Positions 26,036-34,300 of a stretch of DNA of 64,000 bases are shown here, piece by piece (position 1 is the first letter of the stretch; the number at the start of each line of letters is the position of its first letter). Source of the DNA: M0108 sp937862735. GTDB taxonomy: Bacteria; Pseudomonadota; Gammaproteobacteria; Chromatiales; Chromatiaceae. A program made the translations under genes and the position numbers. Location: positions 19,106-83,105 of the forward strand of contig CALMDH010000105.1 of assembly GCA_937862735.1 (NCBI GenBank), read 5' to 3'. The notes under the pieces are model-generated. The model was not told where the DNA came from. It worked only from the letters and a program-made list of their open reading frames with translations, and ran no database searches.

Positions 26036-27146
26036 CGCCGACCGCCGCCGCGAACTCCCTGAAGCTGACCCCCGTGGGAAACCGCCTGAGGTCCCCGGTC
26101 GCTCTGGCGTACCCCTACAGACCCCCTCTCCCCAACCCTCCCCCGCCAGAGGGAAGGGAGCGGGAGAGTCAGCACCTTGGGCCCCCAAGGCCCTCCTCAG
26201 GCGCGAGGGATTTGAACAATTACGCTCTGGCTGGACCAAATGGCTTGGCCGCCGCTTCCTGAACGCCCCCCGCTGGCTGTGGCTGGCCTTTCTCGGCTGC
26301 AGTCTGGTACTGGTCCTGTTCCCGGGGATTGATCTGGCCGTCTCGGGTCTTTTCTACACACCCGGGGTGGGCTTTGGCGCCCGTGGGATCTGGTTCGAGC
26401 GCCTGGTGCATGAATCCACTTACTGGCTGCTGATCCTGGGGGTGCCAGCCCTGATTGCCGTCTGGTGGGTCCAAGGGCGTGTTCGGCGCCCGAGCAAGGG
26501 GGACTGTTCAAACCTCGGCTCCAGTCCCTCCGAACTCCACCCCGATCAGGACTCCAACCTAGACACCGGCATTGGCCCCGGGACTGGCACTGGCATTAGT
26601 ACTGGCACTGGCACTGGCACTGATATTGGCCCTGGCACTGGTACTGATACAGGTTTTGGTATTGGCCCTGGCACTGGTACCAGTTGCGGTCCCAGACCGG
26701 ACGGCCATATTTTGGGCGGGCGCGACCTGGCCTATCTGCTCCTGGTCCTGGCACTGGGACCGGGCTTGATCGTCAACGGCCTCCTCAAGGAGCACTGGGG
26801 CCGCGCCCGGCCGGTCAACTGCGTGGAATTCGGTGGCAGCCAAACCTTCACCCCGGCCTTCGTTTTCAGCGATCAGGGGGGCAAATCCTTCAGCTCCGGC
26901 CATGCCGCCGGCTCCGCCTACTGGGTGGTGGTCGCCCTGGTCCTGGCCCGGGGGGGCCGGCGACGCTATTGGCTGGGCCTGGCGGTGGGCTACAGTCTGC
27001 TGGTGGCCTGGGCGCGTCTAGCCGCCGGGGGGCATTTCTTCAGCGACATCCTCATCTCCTGGTTCATCCTCGCCCTGCTGGCCTGGGGGTTGTACAGGCC
27101 CTTGCTCTATCCCCACATGCCCCAAGGGCCGTGTGGGGTGGCTTAA
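26013..27146 (+). CDS. PAP2-family membrane phosphatase with two repeat-derived inserts
   Basis: A 377-residue inner-membrane phosphatase of the lipid-phosphatase/phosphotransferase superfamily. The three motifs are present: KEHWGRARPVN (motif 1), SFSSGHAAGSAY (motif 2) and RLAAGGHFFSDIL (motif 3, with the nucleophilic His). A substrate such as undecaprenyl pyrophosphate or a lipid-A phosphate is typical. Residues about 32-68 (QTPSPQPSPARGKGAG and on) translate a dispersed repeat, and residues 183-226 are a Gly-Thr repeat. Neither belongs to the family; both lie in hydrophilic stretches outside the active site. ATG 26013 lies inside the end of the GT39 gene, so the two are likely coupled. Confidence 0.85.
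   Translation: MSLTPPPDADRRRELPEADPRGKPPEVPGRSGVPLQTPSPQPSPARGKGAGESAPWAPKALLRREGFEQLRSGWTKWLGRRFLNAPRWLWLAFLGCSLVLVLFPGIDLAVSGLFYTPGVGFGARGIWFERLVHESTYWLLILGVPALIAVWWVQGRVRRPSKGDCSNLGSSPSELHPDQDSNLDTGIGPGTGTGISTGTGTGTDIGPGTGTDTGFGIGPGTGTSCGPRPDGHILGGRDLAYLLLVLALGPGLIVNGLLKEHWGRARPVNCVEFGGSQTFTPAFVFSDQGGKSFSSGHAAGSAYWVVVALVLARGGRRRYWLGLAVGYSLLVAWARLAAGGHFFSDILISWFILALLAWGLYRPLLYPHMPQGPCGVA
26108..26220 (+). repeat. Dispersed repeat, copy E, in frame inside the PAP2 gene
   Basis: A full-length copy. GTACCCCTACAGACCCCCTC, the hairpin core CCTCCCCCGCCAGAGGG, AGAGTCAGCACCTTGG, GCCCCCAAGGCCCTCCTCAG and a final GCGCGAGGG follow the same order as copies B and D. In the PAP2 frame it reads QTPSPQPSPARGKGAGES and then APWAPKALLRREG, in register with the peptide produced by copy D in srmB. 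Confidence 0.8.
26559..26690 (+). repeat. Degenerate GGCACT/GGTACT tandem repeat encoding Gly-Thr
   Basis: About 130 bp built from 6-bp units near GGCACT with ATT and GAT variants. It encodes alternating Gly and Thr with interspersed Ile, Asp, Ser and Pro (PGTGTGISTGTGTGTD and on). Unit length is a multiple of three, so slippage would lengthen or shorten the protein without a frame shift. Codons such as ACT and GGT are unlike the GC-ending codons used around it. It lies between membrane helices of the PAP2 protein. Confidence 0.85.
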
Positions 27147-27308
27147 CATTTTCTTTCAAAAGCTATTGTGGGCACTGTCACATGGCTAAGGAACCATGGC
27201 ACCGGTAACACCGCGAGATGAATCGATGAATCAGGGCATTGAATCGCCCAATCAATTGTCCACCTAAGGTGTTATTTCGCGAGATAGTTAACTTGAGGAG
27301 AAAAGATC

Positions 27309-27710
27309 GTGACCACTATTACCCTCGACTTACCCGATGCCTTGGTGCAACGTGCCGGCCAGGCGGCGCGTGTTATGCATAGAACCCTGCCGGAAGTCCT
27401 GACCGTCATGCTTCAGGGCGCCTTGCCCGCTTTGGATGACGTTCCTCCCCAATTGCAGGCCGAACTTCTGGAGATGACCTGGCTCGACGATCAGTCACTC
27501 TTGGAAATTGCCAAGGAGAGCATGTCCCCCCAAGAACAAGCACAACTAGCCAAACTCAGCATGAAGGCTGATCTTGGCCCGGATGAACAAGCGATGCTTG
27601 AGTCCTTGCGCGCCCACTATGGTGAACTGACCTTACGCAAGGCACGCGCCCTTGCCCTGATGAGTGTGCGCAGTGGGAAGGGATTGTTGGGGGCAAAACG
27701 GGCGAACTGA
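27309..27710 (+). CDS. Small acidic/helical protein paired with HNH nuclease
   Basis: A 133-residue protein I do not recognise by name. It opens TTITLDLPDALVQRAGQAA, like the beta-strand and helix of ribbon-helix-helix or VapB-type DNA-binding proteins. A long helical, Gln/Leu/Glu-rich part (QLQAELLEM, SPQEQAQLAKL) follows, with a basic end (SGKGLLGAKRAN). Start is GTG 27309 with AGGAG eight bases upstream. The stop overlaps the ATG of the HNH gene by one base (TGATG), so the two are translated together. Codon use is less GC-biased than in its neighbours. By layout it could be the antitoxin or regulatory partner of the nuclease; this is inference. Confidence 0.65.
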   Translation: MTTITLDLPDALVQRAGQAARVMHRTLPEVLTVMLQGALPALDDVPPQLQAELLEMTWLDDQSLLEIAKESMSPQEQAQLAKLSMKADLGPDEQAMLESLRAHYGELTLRKARALALMSVRSGKGLLGAKRAN

Positions 27711-28138
27711 TGCCCAGTCAGATTTCTAGGACCCTACGAGACCGGGTGGCGGCGCAGGCGGGTCACCGTTGCGGCTATTGTCTGACCGATCAGCGGGTCA
27801 GCGGCGCGCAAATGCAGGTGGAACATATCATCCCCAGGGTCGCTGGCGGGACATCGGAGGTAGAGAACCTGTGGCTGTCTTGCGCTTGGTGCAACAGTTA
27901 CAAAGGTACCAAGGTTTCGGGCCGAGATTCGATTACCGGGTTGGAGGTGCCACTATTTAACCCGCGTACCCAGGCATGGAAGGATCATTTCAGGTGGGAT
28001 AAAGAAGGTGTTCATATCCGTGGCCTGACCCCGATTGGGCGGGTGGCCGTCGATGTCCTGCAACTCAACAATGCCTTCATCGTACCCGCCCGGCGGCTCT
28101 GGGTGATTGCCGGATGGCATCCACCCCAATTCCTTTGA
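27710..28138 (+). CDS. HNH endonuclease family protein
   Basis: A 142-residue protein with a canonical HNH core. CGYCL and CAWCN are two CxxC pairs that would hold structural zinc; VEHIIPRVAGG supplies the catalytic His region and ENLWLSCAWCN the Asn and last His-equivalent. The C-terminal half (FNPRTQAWKDHFRW, GRVAVDVLQLNNAFIV) matches the tail seen in many short stand-alone HNH proteins. It would cut DNA with a divalent metal. It follows the small protein at 27309 with a 1-bp overlap and precedes a GT39 gene by 24 bp. A role in defence, as a toxin or in a mobile element cannot be separated from sequence. Confidence 0.82.
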   Translation: MPSQISRTLRDRVAAQAGHRCGYCLTDQRVSGAQMQVEHIIPRVAGGTSEVENLWLSCAWCNSYKGTKVSGRDSITGLEVPLFNPRTQAWKDHFRWDKEGVHIRGLTPIGRVAVDVLQLNNAFIVPARRLWVIAGWHPPQFL

Positions 28139-28162
28139 TTTCATACAAGTCCTTCGGTTGCC

Positions 28163-30139
28163 ATGCCCACACCCGTATCCAAGCCGTTAGGCAGAGACTT
28201 TCCCCATCCGGAGCGGGTGGCCCTGGCCCTGATCGGGTTCTTCCTGGTCTTTCGTCTGCTGATCGCCGCGACCCTGGGGCTGGGGGTCGACGAGACCTAT
28301 ACCCTGGCCAGCGCGCGTGACCTGTCGCTGTCCTATTTCGATCACCCGCCGCTGCATTACTGGCTCATCCACTTCACGACGCCCTGGCTGGGGGAGGGGC
28401 GGGCGGCGCGACTGCCCTTCGTATTGCTTTTTGCCGGGACCTCCTGGCTGCTCTTCGCCCTGACCCGGCATCTCTTCGGGGCGCAGGCCGCGGTCTGGGC
28501 GGTGCTGGCCCTCAACCTGTCGGCCTTCTACACCCTATCCGGCGGGGGGTTGGTGCCGGATGGGCCCTTGCAGTTCTGCCTGTTGGCCGCTGCTCTTATC
28601 GTGGCGAAGGGGCTGTTTCCTCATGCCGGAGTTTCCGCGCTTTTCGCGCTCCACACTGAACCGGTGATTCCTGCCAGACCCGCGGGGTCTGCCGACGGGG
28701 ACCGACCGGCCGAGGTGGATGAGGCCAAAAATACTCCGCAACGCGGGGTTCTCACCCGCCCTATGGTACCGGCCGATCCCATTCATCCTCTCGGTTCTCC
28801 CACTCCCTCGCCCTCACCCTCAGCCTCCCCCTCGTTCTGGCTGACCTGGACCCTGGCCGGCCTCTGGCTCGGTCTGGCGGGCCTCTCCAAGTACCATGCC
28901 GTCCTCTTTGCCCTGGGGTTGGTGGTGTTTCTCCTCACCTTGCCCCAACGGCGGGCCCTCCTGCGCCACCCGGCACCCTGGCTGGGGGCGCTGATTGCCC
29001 TGGTCATCGTCTCGCCAGCCCTGATCTGGAATGCCCAGCACGAGTGGGTCTCCCTGGCCTTCCAATCGGGGCGGGGTCTGCCCCAAGGGCTCCGCGTTGA
29101 CCAGGTGCTGGCCAACATCGCCGGTCAGATGGCCTGGATCCTGCCCTGGGTCTTCATCCCCCTGGCCATCGCCGCCTGGGGCGCCCTTCGTCTTGGCCGT
29201 GACGCCGAGCGCTCCTGGTTTCTGCTCTGCCTGGCCCTGCCCACCCTGGCCATCTTTACCCTGGTACCGCTCTGGGGGAGTCGTGGCCTACCCCATTGGC
29301 AGATGCCGGGCTGGCTGATGCTCTATCCCTTGCTCGGGGCCTGGCTGGCGGAGGCCACCTCCCGGGCCACCTGGCCCCGACGCTGGGCCCTGGCCTCGGG
29401 GGCGGCCCTGATCGGACTGGTCTTCCTGGCGGTCGGCCATGCCGCCACTGGCCTGGGACGGGTCTGGTTCCCGGGGCTCCTGGCCAAGGACCCCACCCTG
29501 GAGGCCCTGGAGTGGACCTCCCTACGCCCTGAACTCCAGGCCCGGGGGCTGCTCGACCATCCCGGCCTCTTCGTCCTGGCCCCCCATTGGATCACGGGCG
29601 GCAAATTCGACCATGGCCTCGGCGGTGCCCTGCCGGTGGTGGTCTTCGGTCCTGATCAGCGCCACTTCGCCTTCCGCCAGGACCTGGGGCTTCTGGTCGG
29701 CCGGGATGCCCTCATCATGGGTCCGGAGGCGCAGGTCACCCGGGTCCTGCCGGCCCTGGCTGACTATTTCGACCACCTGGAGGAGTTGCCCCCCCTGGCC
29801 CTTGGTCGGGGTGGCAGGCCGGAGGTCGCGCTTCGCCTCTTCCTGGGCCGGCGATTGCGCCAGCCGCCGCCGGCGGCATACGGTCTGGCGGTCGAACGCC
29901 AGCGGACCCCGGGTACGCTGTCCACGGCAGCCGATACTCTGCCTAAGGCGTCCGGGACGCAGTCCATGACAGCCGATACCCCACCCACGGCGCTCGGCTC
30001 ACGGTCCATGGCAGCCGATACCCCGTCAACGGTGCTCGGGTCGCTGCCCACGACAGTCGATACCCATCCCCAGGCACCGAATACGCAGCCCTCGGTACCC
30101 GCTACCCAGCCCGCAGCACCTACTTCCCACCAAGAGTGA
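28163..30139 (+). CDS. GT39 / ArnT-like membrane glycosyltransferase (second copy)
   Basis: A 658-residue GT-C glycosyltransferase with about 10 membrane segments. LGVDETYTLASARDLSLSYF and DHPPLHYWLIHF form the PMT_2/ArnT active-site loop. The first copy at 24.3 kb shares SKY(G/H)..L and LIWNAQ(N/H)(E/D)W, showing common ancestry. Two parts are foreign to the family: a hydrophilic insert at residues about 152-222 rich in Pro, Ala and Ser, and a C-terminal tail (about 588-658) of four 14-residue repeats. It likely transfers a sugar from an undecaprenyl-phosphate carrier to a periplasmic acceptor. sppA follows after 7 bp. Confidence 0.85.
   Translation: MPTPVSKPLGRDFPHPERVALALIGFFLVFRLLIAATLGLGVDETYTLASARDLSLSYFDHPPLHYWLIHFTTPWLGEGRAARLPFVLLFAGTSWLLFALTRHLFGAQAAVWAVLALNLSAFYTLSGGGLVPDGPLQFCLLAAALIVAKGLFPHAGVSALFALHTEPVIPARPAGSADGDRPAEVDEAKNTPQRGVLTRPMVPADPIHPLGSPTPSPSPSASPSFWLTWTLAGLWLGLAGLSKYHAVLFALGLVVFLLTLPQRRALLRHPAPWLGALIALVIVSPALIWNAQHEWVSLAFQSGRGLPQGLRVDQVLANIAGQMAWILPWVFIPLAIAAWGALRLGRDAERSWFLLCLALPTLAIFTLVPLWGSRGLPHWQMPGWLMLYPLLGAWLAEATSRATWPRRWALASGAALIGLVFLAVGHAATGLGRVWFPGLLAKDPTLEALEWTSLRPELQARGLLDHPGLFVLAPHWITGGKFDHGLGGALPVVVFGPDQRHFAFRQDLGLLVGRDALIMGPEAQVTRVLPALADYFDHLEELPPLALGRGGRPEVALRLFLGRRLRQPPPAAYGLAVERQRTPGTLSTAADTLPKASGTQSMTADTPPTALGSRSMAADTPSTVLGSLPTTVDTHPQAPNTQPSVPATQPAAPTSHQE
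28617..28830. repeat. In-frame hairpin-rich insert in the second GT39 gene
   Basis: This stretch interrupts a run of membrane helices and contains clustered inverted repeats that coding sequence would not need. The clearest is CAGACCC-GCG-GGGTCTG (28675-28691), a perfect 7-bp stem. ACCGGT and GACCGACCGG flank it, and CCGCAACGCGG lies further on. It keeps the frame open and encodes a Pro/Ala/Asp-rich loop, ending in a Ser-Pro run (SPTPSPSPSASPS). I interpret it as a second, different repeat element that became coding. No other copy is in the window, so this is weak. Confidence 0.4.
29924..30091 (+). repeat. 42-bp tandem repeat (4 units) in the GT39 C-terminus
   Basis: Units start at 29924, 29966, 30008 and 30050, each 42 bp, with the shared phrase GCAGCCGATAC near the start. 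They encode four diverging 14-residue repeats of the form (T/M)(T/A)(A/V)DTxPxAxxSxx. The repeat follows the last membrane helix, so it probably makes a flexible hydrophilic tail. Confidence 0.8.
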
Positions 30140-30146
30140 GAACGAG

Positions 30147-31133
30147 ATGAACCTGAAATTCTGGAAAAAAAAGCCATTTCAAGGCCCCGGACCCGGCGAG
30201 CCAGGCTGGGAACAGGGCCTGGTGGAGCGGGTGGTGACCGAGGGCCTGCGGGAGCAGCGGCGGAGCCGCCGCTGGGGCCTGGCCTTCAAGCTGCTGACCT
30301 TTGCCTACCTCTTCGCCCTGCTGGGGCTGTTCTGGGAGGACAAGGTCGTGGAGGGCCTGACCCCCGCCGAGAAACACACGGCGGTGATCGATATCAAGGG
30401 CGTCATCGCCGCTGGGAGCCCCGCCAGTGCCACCGAGGTCATCGCCGCCCTCGACAAGGCCTATAAGGATAAGAACACCAAGGGCATCATCCTGCGCATC
30501 AACACCCCCGGTGGCAGCCCGGTTCAGGCGGGCCAGATCAACGACGAGATCCGCCGACTGCGGGAGAAGCACAAGGACATCCCGGTCCATGCCGTGGTCG
30601 CCGACCTGTGCGCCTCCGGGGGCTACTACGTGGCGGTGGCGGCGGAGGCCATCCATGTCGACAAGGCCAGCCTCATCGGCTCCATCGGGGTGCGCCTGGA
30701 CGCCTTCGGTTTCGAGGAGGCCATGAAGGACCTGGGCATCGAACGTCGGCTGCTCACCGCGGGCGCCAACAAGGGGATTCTGGATCCTTTCTCCCCCATG
30801 ACCGAGGAGCAGAAGCAATTCCTTCAGGGCCAACTCGATCAGTTACATCAGCAATTCATCGCCGAGGTGCGGGAAGGGCGGGGCGACAAGCTCACGGGCG
30901 GTGAGGAGCTCTTCAGCGGCCTGTTCTGGAATGGCGCCGAGAGCCTCAAGCTGGGGCTGGCTGACCAACTCGGCAGCCCGGAATCCGTGGCCCGGGATGT
31001 CATCGGCGCGGAGAAACTGGTCGAGTTCACCGCCAAGAAGGACCTCTTCGAGCGGCTGGCCGACCGGGTAGGCACGGCCCTGGCCAACGGCCTGCTGGCG
31101 GTGATGGGGTCTGGCTATGCCCAGGTCCGGTGA
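30147..31133 (+). CDS. sppA: Signal peptide peptidase SppA, short form (S49)
   Basis: A 328-residue S49 serine protease anchored by one membrane helix (about 45-65, LAFKLLTFAYLFALLGLFW). It degrades cleaved signal peptides in the membrane. The catalytic domain has GIILRINTPGGSPVQAG, the nucleophile Ser in VVADLCASGGYYVAVA, and the Lys candidate in IHVDKASLIGSIGV. Length matches the single-domain SppA (SohB-like size) rather than the 600-residue E. coli SppA. ATG 30147 is seven bases after the GT39 stop; the genes are probably co-transcribed, although no functional link is evident. Confidence 0.9.
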   Translation: MNLKFWKKKPFQGPGPGEPGWEQGLVERVVTEGLREQRRSRRWGLAFKLLTFAYLFALLGLFWEDKVVEGLTPAEKHTAVIDIKGVIAAGSPASATEVIAALDKAYKDKNTKGIILRINTPGGSPVQAGQINDEIRRLREKHKDIPVHAVVADLCASGGYYVAVAAEAIHVDKASLIGSIGVRLDAFGFEEAMKDLGIERRLLTAGANKGILDPFSPMTEEQKQFLQGQLDQLHQQFIAEVREGRGDKLTGGEELFSGLFWNGAESLKLGLADQLGSPESVARDVIGAEKLVEFTAKKDLFERLADRVGTALANGLLAVMGSGYAQVR

Positions 31134-31357
31134 TTTCCCCGCCTCGTCAATTGCCCCACGCCCCAGACCAGGGGCCGTGCTTGGATATGGCTTGCCCCTC
31201 ATGATGGTTAGGCGGTGAGCTGACAATATGTCATGTTTTCGCCTGATGGATTGTTTGATAGTGTCCAGTCGCGACTGGATTCCGAATATTCCCGCCATGT
31301 TTACCCGCAAAGGCATCAGGGGGTGGATGACCCCGCTCTTGATTTGATCGAGCGCCC

Positions 31358-34300
31358 GTGAAAGAAATCCCAGCGCCAGCCCCAGATCCGGCACCAGCCG
31401 CGGGGACAGCCCCGTTTTCAGCCCCAGCCCCGGTTACAGAACCCGTTTCACCTCCAGCCTCCGCCGCAGTCCCATCCGGGCCCGGGCAGGCCGCATCGTC
31501 CGAGTCCGCTCCCACCTGCCAGGGGTTGGCGGGGGAGGACCGGGTGTTGCGCCTGCTGTTCGAGAACGCCCCGGCGGCGATGGCGATCCTGGACCACGAG
31601 GGCCGGCTCCTTTACCTCACGCCCTCCTTCACCCATCTCCTCGGCTATGGCCGCGAGGACCTGCCCCACATCGATGCCTGGTGGGACCTGGCCTATCCCG
31701 ACCCGGTCTATCGTCAGGAAATCCGCGCCATCTGGGAGCGCGACCTGGTCAACGCCCGGCAAGGCGGAGCGACCCTGCATACGGGCGAGGCCCTGGTACG
31801 CCGCAAGGATGGACGTTCCCTCTGGGTGGAGGGGCACGCCCGCTTCTGCGAGCGGGAAATCATCGTCCTCATGGTCGACGTCAGCGAACGCAAGCGGGTG
31901 GAGCTGGAGGCTCAGCGCTGGGCCCACGCCGCCGAGGTCGCCCAGCGCCAGGCCGCCTGGCTGCACCTGGCCCTGGATGCCGCTCACTCCGCGGTTTGGG
32001 AATGGGAGATCGAGACCGATACCCACTACTGGTCCCCCGCCTTCTGGCGTCTCGTGTTCGGCCAGGAGGGGAGGGGATCTGGCCCGGAAGGGGTGGGGGA
32101 GCTACCCAAGCCGGATCTGCGCCGCTGGGAGGAACTCATTTATCAGGAAGACCGCCCCGGGCTGATCATGACGATCTCCACCGCGGTGGCCGAGAGTCGT
32201 GACTTCCAGGCGGAATACCGCCTCCAGACGCCCGATGGGCCGCGCTGGCTGCTGGTCCGTGGCAGTCCCATCCAACCGGAAGGCCCCCGCCCCCGGCGTT
32301 ATCTGGGCATCACCATGGATGTCACCGCCACCCATCAGCTCAGCCACCGCCTCGCCGCGGCGGAGGAACGCTGGAACTTCGCCCTCCAGGGCGCTGGCCT
32401 GGGGGTCTGGGACTGGAACATCGACACCGGCGAGGTCTTCTGGTCACGGGACTGGCTGGGCATGCTCGGCTACCAGGAAGGTGAGCTCAGGCCGACCCAG
32501 GAGGTCTGGCAAGACCTGCTGCACCCCGACGACCGGGAGCGGATCTTTGCCTACGGCGCAAACTTTCTGACCGATCCCTCCGGCCGTTACGAGCTGGAGT
32601 TTCGCCTGCGTCACAAGCAGGGTCATTGGGTGGACATCCTCTCCCGCGCCACCCTGGCCCGGGACGCCGATGGTCAGGTCGTCACGCCCCGGCGCCTGGT
32701 GGGGACCCACCTGGACATCACCGAGCGCAAGGCGCTGCAGCGGTCGATCCGCCTGGCTGGTCAGCGCTACCAGGCGATGCGTGAGACCAGCCCGGGCGGT
32801 TTTTGCGTCGTCTCCCTGGAGGGGCGCATTCTCGAAGTCAACGATACCTATTGCCGCTTAACTGGCTACAGCCGCTCCGAACTGGAGACCCTGGCGATCC
32901 CCGACCTGGAGACGGTGGAAAGCCCGGAGCAAACCCAGGCTCACCTGCGCCGCATCATAGAACGGGGGGCCGATCGCTTCGAGACCCGGCAGCGGCGTAA
33001 GGACGGTCAGATATGGCACGTCGAGGTCTCGGCCAGTTATTCCCCCCTGGAAGGGGGCTGCTTTTTCTGTTTCCTGCACGACATCACCGCGCGCAAGCGT
33101 GAACAACGCCTGGGCGACTTGCGCCAGCATCTGCTGGAGCTTCTACCCCTGGCCACCCAGGATCAGTTGCTGCAGGTCGCCCTGGATGTCGCCGAGGAAT
33201 TGACTCACAGCGAGATCGGCTTTCTGCATTTCGTCGCCGCCGATCAGCAGGAGGTTTCCCTCCAGGTCTGGTCGAGCCGTACCCTGGCGGAGATGTGCTT
33301 CGCCGAAGGTCAGGGCCGGCATTACCCCATCGGCGAGGCCGGGGTCTGGGTGGATTGTATCCACCAGCGCCGGCCGGTGATCCATAACGACTATGCCGCC
33401 CTGCCGCATCGCAAGGGTCTGCCGGAGGGCCATGCCCCCGTCAGGCGCGAGGCGACGGTGCCCTTCATCAGCGACGGTCAGATCCGGGCGGTGATCGGTG
33501 TCGGCAACAAGGCCTGCGATTACACCGCCGAGGATCTGGACATCCTGCGGCAGGTCCTCGGCATGGCCATGGACTTCGTCGAGCGCCATAAGGTCGGCCA
33601 GCGGTTGGAGTACGTCGCCTTCTACGATGTCCTTACCGGACTGCCCAATCGCACCCTGGTCACCGATCGTCTCGGTCAGGCCCTCGCCCTGGCCGGCCGC
33701 TCCCGGCAACTGGTCGCGGTGTGTTATCTCAACCTGGACGCCTTCAAGCCCCTCAACGACAGTCATGGCCGTCAGACCGGGGATGCCGTCCTGGTGCAGA
33801 TGGGACACCGGCTACAGGAAGCCCTGCGCCAGGGGGACTCCGTGGCGCGGGTCGGGGGTGACGAGTTTGCCCTCCTGCTGACTGGCCTGTCCTCGAGCCA
33901 CGAGGCACAAGCGGCCGCGCAACGCATCCTGGGCGTGATCAATCAACCCTTGGAGATTAACGGCTACCGGTTGCACCTCGCCGCCAGCCTGGGCTTGACC
34001 CTCTACCCCCTGGACCCCAGCGGACCGGACGCCTTGCTGCACCATGCCCATCAGGCCATGTTTCAGGCCAAAAGCAGCCGCAAGGGTTCCTGTCACCTCT
34101 ATGACCCCGTCCAGAATCAGCAAGAACGCCTGCAGCGCCAGACGCAGCAAGAGTTCGCCCTCGCCTTGCGCCAGGGTCAGCTCCAGCTTCGCTACCAGCC
34201 CAAGGTGGACCTGAAGAACGGCCGCGTCATCGGCATGGAGGCCCTGGTACGCTGGCCTCACCCCCGGGACGGTTTGCTCGTCCCCGGTCGGTTCCTGCCG

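Noticed and set aside
31157..31179. Hairpin CACGCCCC/GGGGCCGTG after sppA as a terminator
   Set aside because: The stem has a bulge and no T-tract follows, so termination is not supported.
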